Below are positions 6,566 to 7,708 of a stretch of DNA of 7,708 bases, piece by piece. Each line of letters opens with the position of its first letter. Within the stretch, counting starts at the first letter, position 1. The notes under the pieces are model-generated. The model made no database searches. It was not told the DNA's origin and saw only the letters and a program-made list of their open reading frames with translations. Source of the stretch: RGIG6353 sp964558655 (GTDB lineage Bacteria > Bacillota > Clostridia > Oscillospirales > SIG627); assembly GCA_964558655.1 (NCBI GenBank), contig CAZLEX010000046.1, positions 1 to 7,708 of the forward strand. The letters run 5' to 3'. The translations under genes were made by a program, and so were the position numbers.

Positions 6566-7536
6566 GGGTGTTGCCTTATAATGACAAACAACCGTTTTTG
6601 TCTTATCATTGCATAGCTTTCCCGATTGGTGTAATTACCGGGAATGTAAACGGCGATTTGACAAAATGGATATGTTCGAAAATGATAAATTGCAAATACG
6701 ATTTTCACAGTCCGGACCATAAATTCGACTTTTTTGTTGACGATATTTGGGGTGTTAAAGAGAATATTGTAAGTTATCAAAGCTTGTCGTTAAGTAAAGA
6801 AACAATTGATATATTGGAATATGACTTGATACCGACTTTACGGATGTTTATTGACAACGGGTTTTATATTGTCGGTACATACAACGAAAAATATATTCCG
6901 GAAAAACCGGCATACAATCAATTTGATTATATTCACGATTATTTAATAATAGGCTATGACGGTGAAGCGTTTATTTCGGTGGGGTATTTGGCAGACAATA
7001 AAATGCGTCGATTTAAAATACCTTTTGAAAATATGATAAAGAGTTTATCCGGTGTTGAAAAAAACAATATTTTTATGGGATTTTTAAATTTTAACAATAA
7101 TGCCGAATTTAAATACGACTTGTTAAAAATCGCAAAAGATTTAGACGGCTACCTATGTGCCGATAATTTGCAGGACAGTGTGATGTCGGATGCCGTTTTC
7201 GGTATTGAGGCAAATTATTGTTTGAAAAAATTCTTCGAGGACGAGGTAAAAGTAAACGGACTTATGTATGTAGATAAGCGGTATACAAGAGTTTTAACGG
7301 AGCATAAATGGGTACTTATGAAATTAGCCGAAGAGTTTTCGGGTTCGCAAAAAGCACAATGTGCCGCACTGTCAAAAGAAAACTATAAAAAAGCCGAAAC
7401 GGTACATTTGTTGGGACTGAAAATGCAACTTGCTCCCGATATATCAATCATAGACAGAATTTCGGCACTGATCGATGAAATTACCGAAACAGAAAAATTG
7501 TATATACCGCAGTTGATATCGATGTTAAGAGCATAG
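6562..7536 (+). CDS. BtrH-like hypothetical protein, second tandem copy
   Basis: A soluble protein of 324 residues beginning at TTG; the start codon overlaps the TGA of the first copy in a TTGA motif, so translation is probably coupled. The same domain order is seen: 'LPYN' (4-7), 'AFPIGVI' (19-25), 'FFVDD' (57-61), 'FIDNGFYIVGTYNEK' (96-110), 'DYIHDYLIIGYDGEAF' (122-137, with H125), 'FGIEA' (213-217), 'LTEHKWVLMKLAEEF' (245-259) and a terminal helix ending 'LYIPQLISML'. The 'HDYLIIGYD' block is closer to the typical form of BtrH-like papain-fold proteins than in the first copy. Cys17 lies near the N-terminus, but the first copy's Cys13 and Cys14 do not align with it exactly, so a catalytic Cys cannot be assigned. 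It ends 22 bp before a terminator stem, making it the last gene of the unit. Reaction and substrate are unknown. Confidence 0.7.
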   Translation: MRVLPYNDKQPFLSYHCIAFPIGVITGNVNGDLTKWICSKMINCKYDFHSPDHKFDFFVDDIWGVKENIVSYQSLSLSKETIDILEYDLIPTLRMFIDNGFYIVGTYNEKYIPEKPAYNQFDYIHDYLIIGYDGEAFISVGYLADNKMRRFKIPFENMIKSLSGVEKNNIFMGFLNFNNNAEFKYDLLKIAKDLDGYLCADNLQDSVMSDAVFGIEANYCLKKFFEDEVKVNGLMYVDKRYTRVLTEHKWVLMKLAEEFSGSQKAQCAALSKENYKKAETVHLLGLKMQLAPDISIIDRISALIDEITETEKLYIPQLISMLRA

Positions 7537-7558
7537 ACATTCATATATTGAAGATGAA

Positions 7559-7589
7559 AATACAGCCTTTTTGCAAGGCTGTATTTTTT
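7559..7589 (+). terminator. Intrinsic terminator ending the ABC/BtrH-like operon
   Basis: A perfect 11-bp stem (7559-7569 with 7575-7585) closes a 5-nt loop and runs straight into six T at 7584-7589. The preceding A-rich stretch (7557-7560) is only weakly suited to termination on the other strand. Confidence 0.9.
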
Positions 7590-7602
7590 GTTGTATAATG
7601 AA

Positions 7603-7625
7603 AACCACGCGATAGTCGCGTGGTT
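7603..7625. repeat. Perfect 10-bp hairpin, possible IS end
   Basis: AACCACGCGA (7603-7612) and TCGCGTGGTT (7616-7625) are perfect complements around the 3-nt loop TAG. No T-run follows, so it is not an ordinary terminator. Subterminal hairpins of this size are the recognition structures of IS200/IS605-family TnpA transposases. Confidence 0.8.
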
Positions 7626-7708
7626 CAAAATAGGTTAACCGATGAACAAAATTCTCCATTTGTGTTAAGATAGAAGAGACCTGCCAGTCAAAACAAAAAA
7701 CACAAATG
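7603..7708 (+). mobile_element. Possible left end of an IS200/IS605-type element, cut by window
   Basis: After the hairpin at 7603-7625 comes a palindrome GGTTAACC (7633-7640). Next are CATTTGTGTT (7657-7666) and its exact complement AACACAAATG (7699-7708), separated by 32 nt. The second arm reaches the last base of the window, so the stem may be longer, and the final three bases are ATG. A left-end hairpin followed by a structured leader that traps the transposase start is known for IS200. No transposase sequence is visible, so the assignment is inference from structure only. The boundary on the left is not defined. Confidence 0.4.

Noticed and set aside
6406..6780. Minus-strand 124-codon frame across the junction of the two BtrH-like genes
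   Set aside because: Antisense to both paralogues, with no motif or ribosome site.
7603..7625. Second terminator after the operon
   Set aside because: The stem is perfect but is followed by TCAAAATAGG with no T-run, so intrinsic termination is not expected.
7383..7628. Minus-strand 81-codon frame starting in the 7603-7625 hairpin
   Set aside because: It runs through the terminator stem and is antisense to the second paralogue's conserved C-terminus, so it is unlikely to be a gene.

Overview
The window looks like part of a chromosome from a gut-type, low-to-moderate G+C Firmicute, most likely a clostridium of the Ruminococcus/Oscillospiraceae kind. This rests on Shine-Dalgarno sites of the AAGGAGG type, intrinsic terminators, AT-rich intergenic DNA and the gene families present. 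No species can be named from the sequence alone.

Left part (1-3070, minus strand): a three-gene operon reading leftward from a candidate sigma-A promoter at 3040-3068. Its order is a VTC-domain protein (2329-3000), a DUF4956 membrane protein (1640-2311), and a CotH-kinase-family protein (starts at 1636 and runs off the left edge). VTC + DUF4956 + CotH is a recurring clostridial gene set whose joint function is not established. The layout suggests a cytoplasmic VTC-fold enzyme, a membrane protein and an extracytoplasmic, membrane-anchored kinase-like protein.

Middle (3070-3770): a junction between divergent transcription units. It holds a decayed reading frame resembling the middle of an IS30-type transposase (3241-3546). 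Overlapping its 3' end are a strong extended -10 promoter (3463-3491) and, about 90 bp further on, a strong intrinsic terminator (3578-3622). Together these define a candidate small RNA or attenuated leader of about 125 nt.

Right part (3771-7590, plus strand, visibly more AT-rich): an ABC exporter with fused membrane and ATPase domains (3771-5561). It is followed by two tandem paralogues of about 320 aa (5606-6565 and 6562-7536, overlapping by 4 bp). These resemble the BtrH-like papain-fold family found in natural-product loci. A clean terminator at 7559-7589 closes the unit. The three genes are probably co-transcribed and may form a small export/modification cassette with an unknown substrate.

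Right edge (7591-7708): a perfect 10-bp hairpin, then the start of a second long inverted repeat that is cut off by the window end and whose last three bases are ATG. This resembles the left end and leader of an IS200/IS605-type element whose transposase would lie outside the window.
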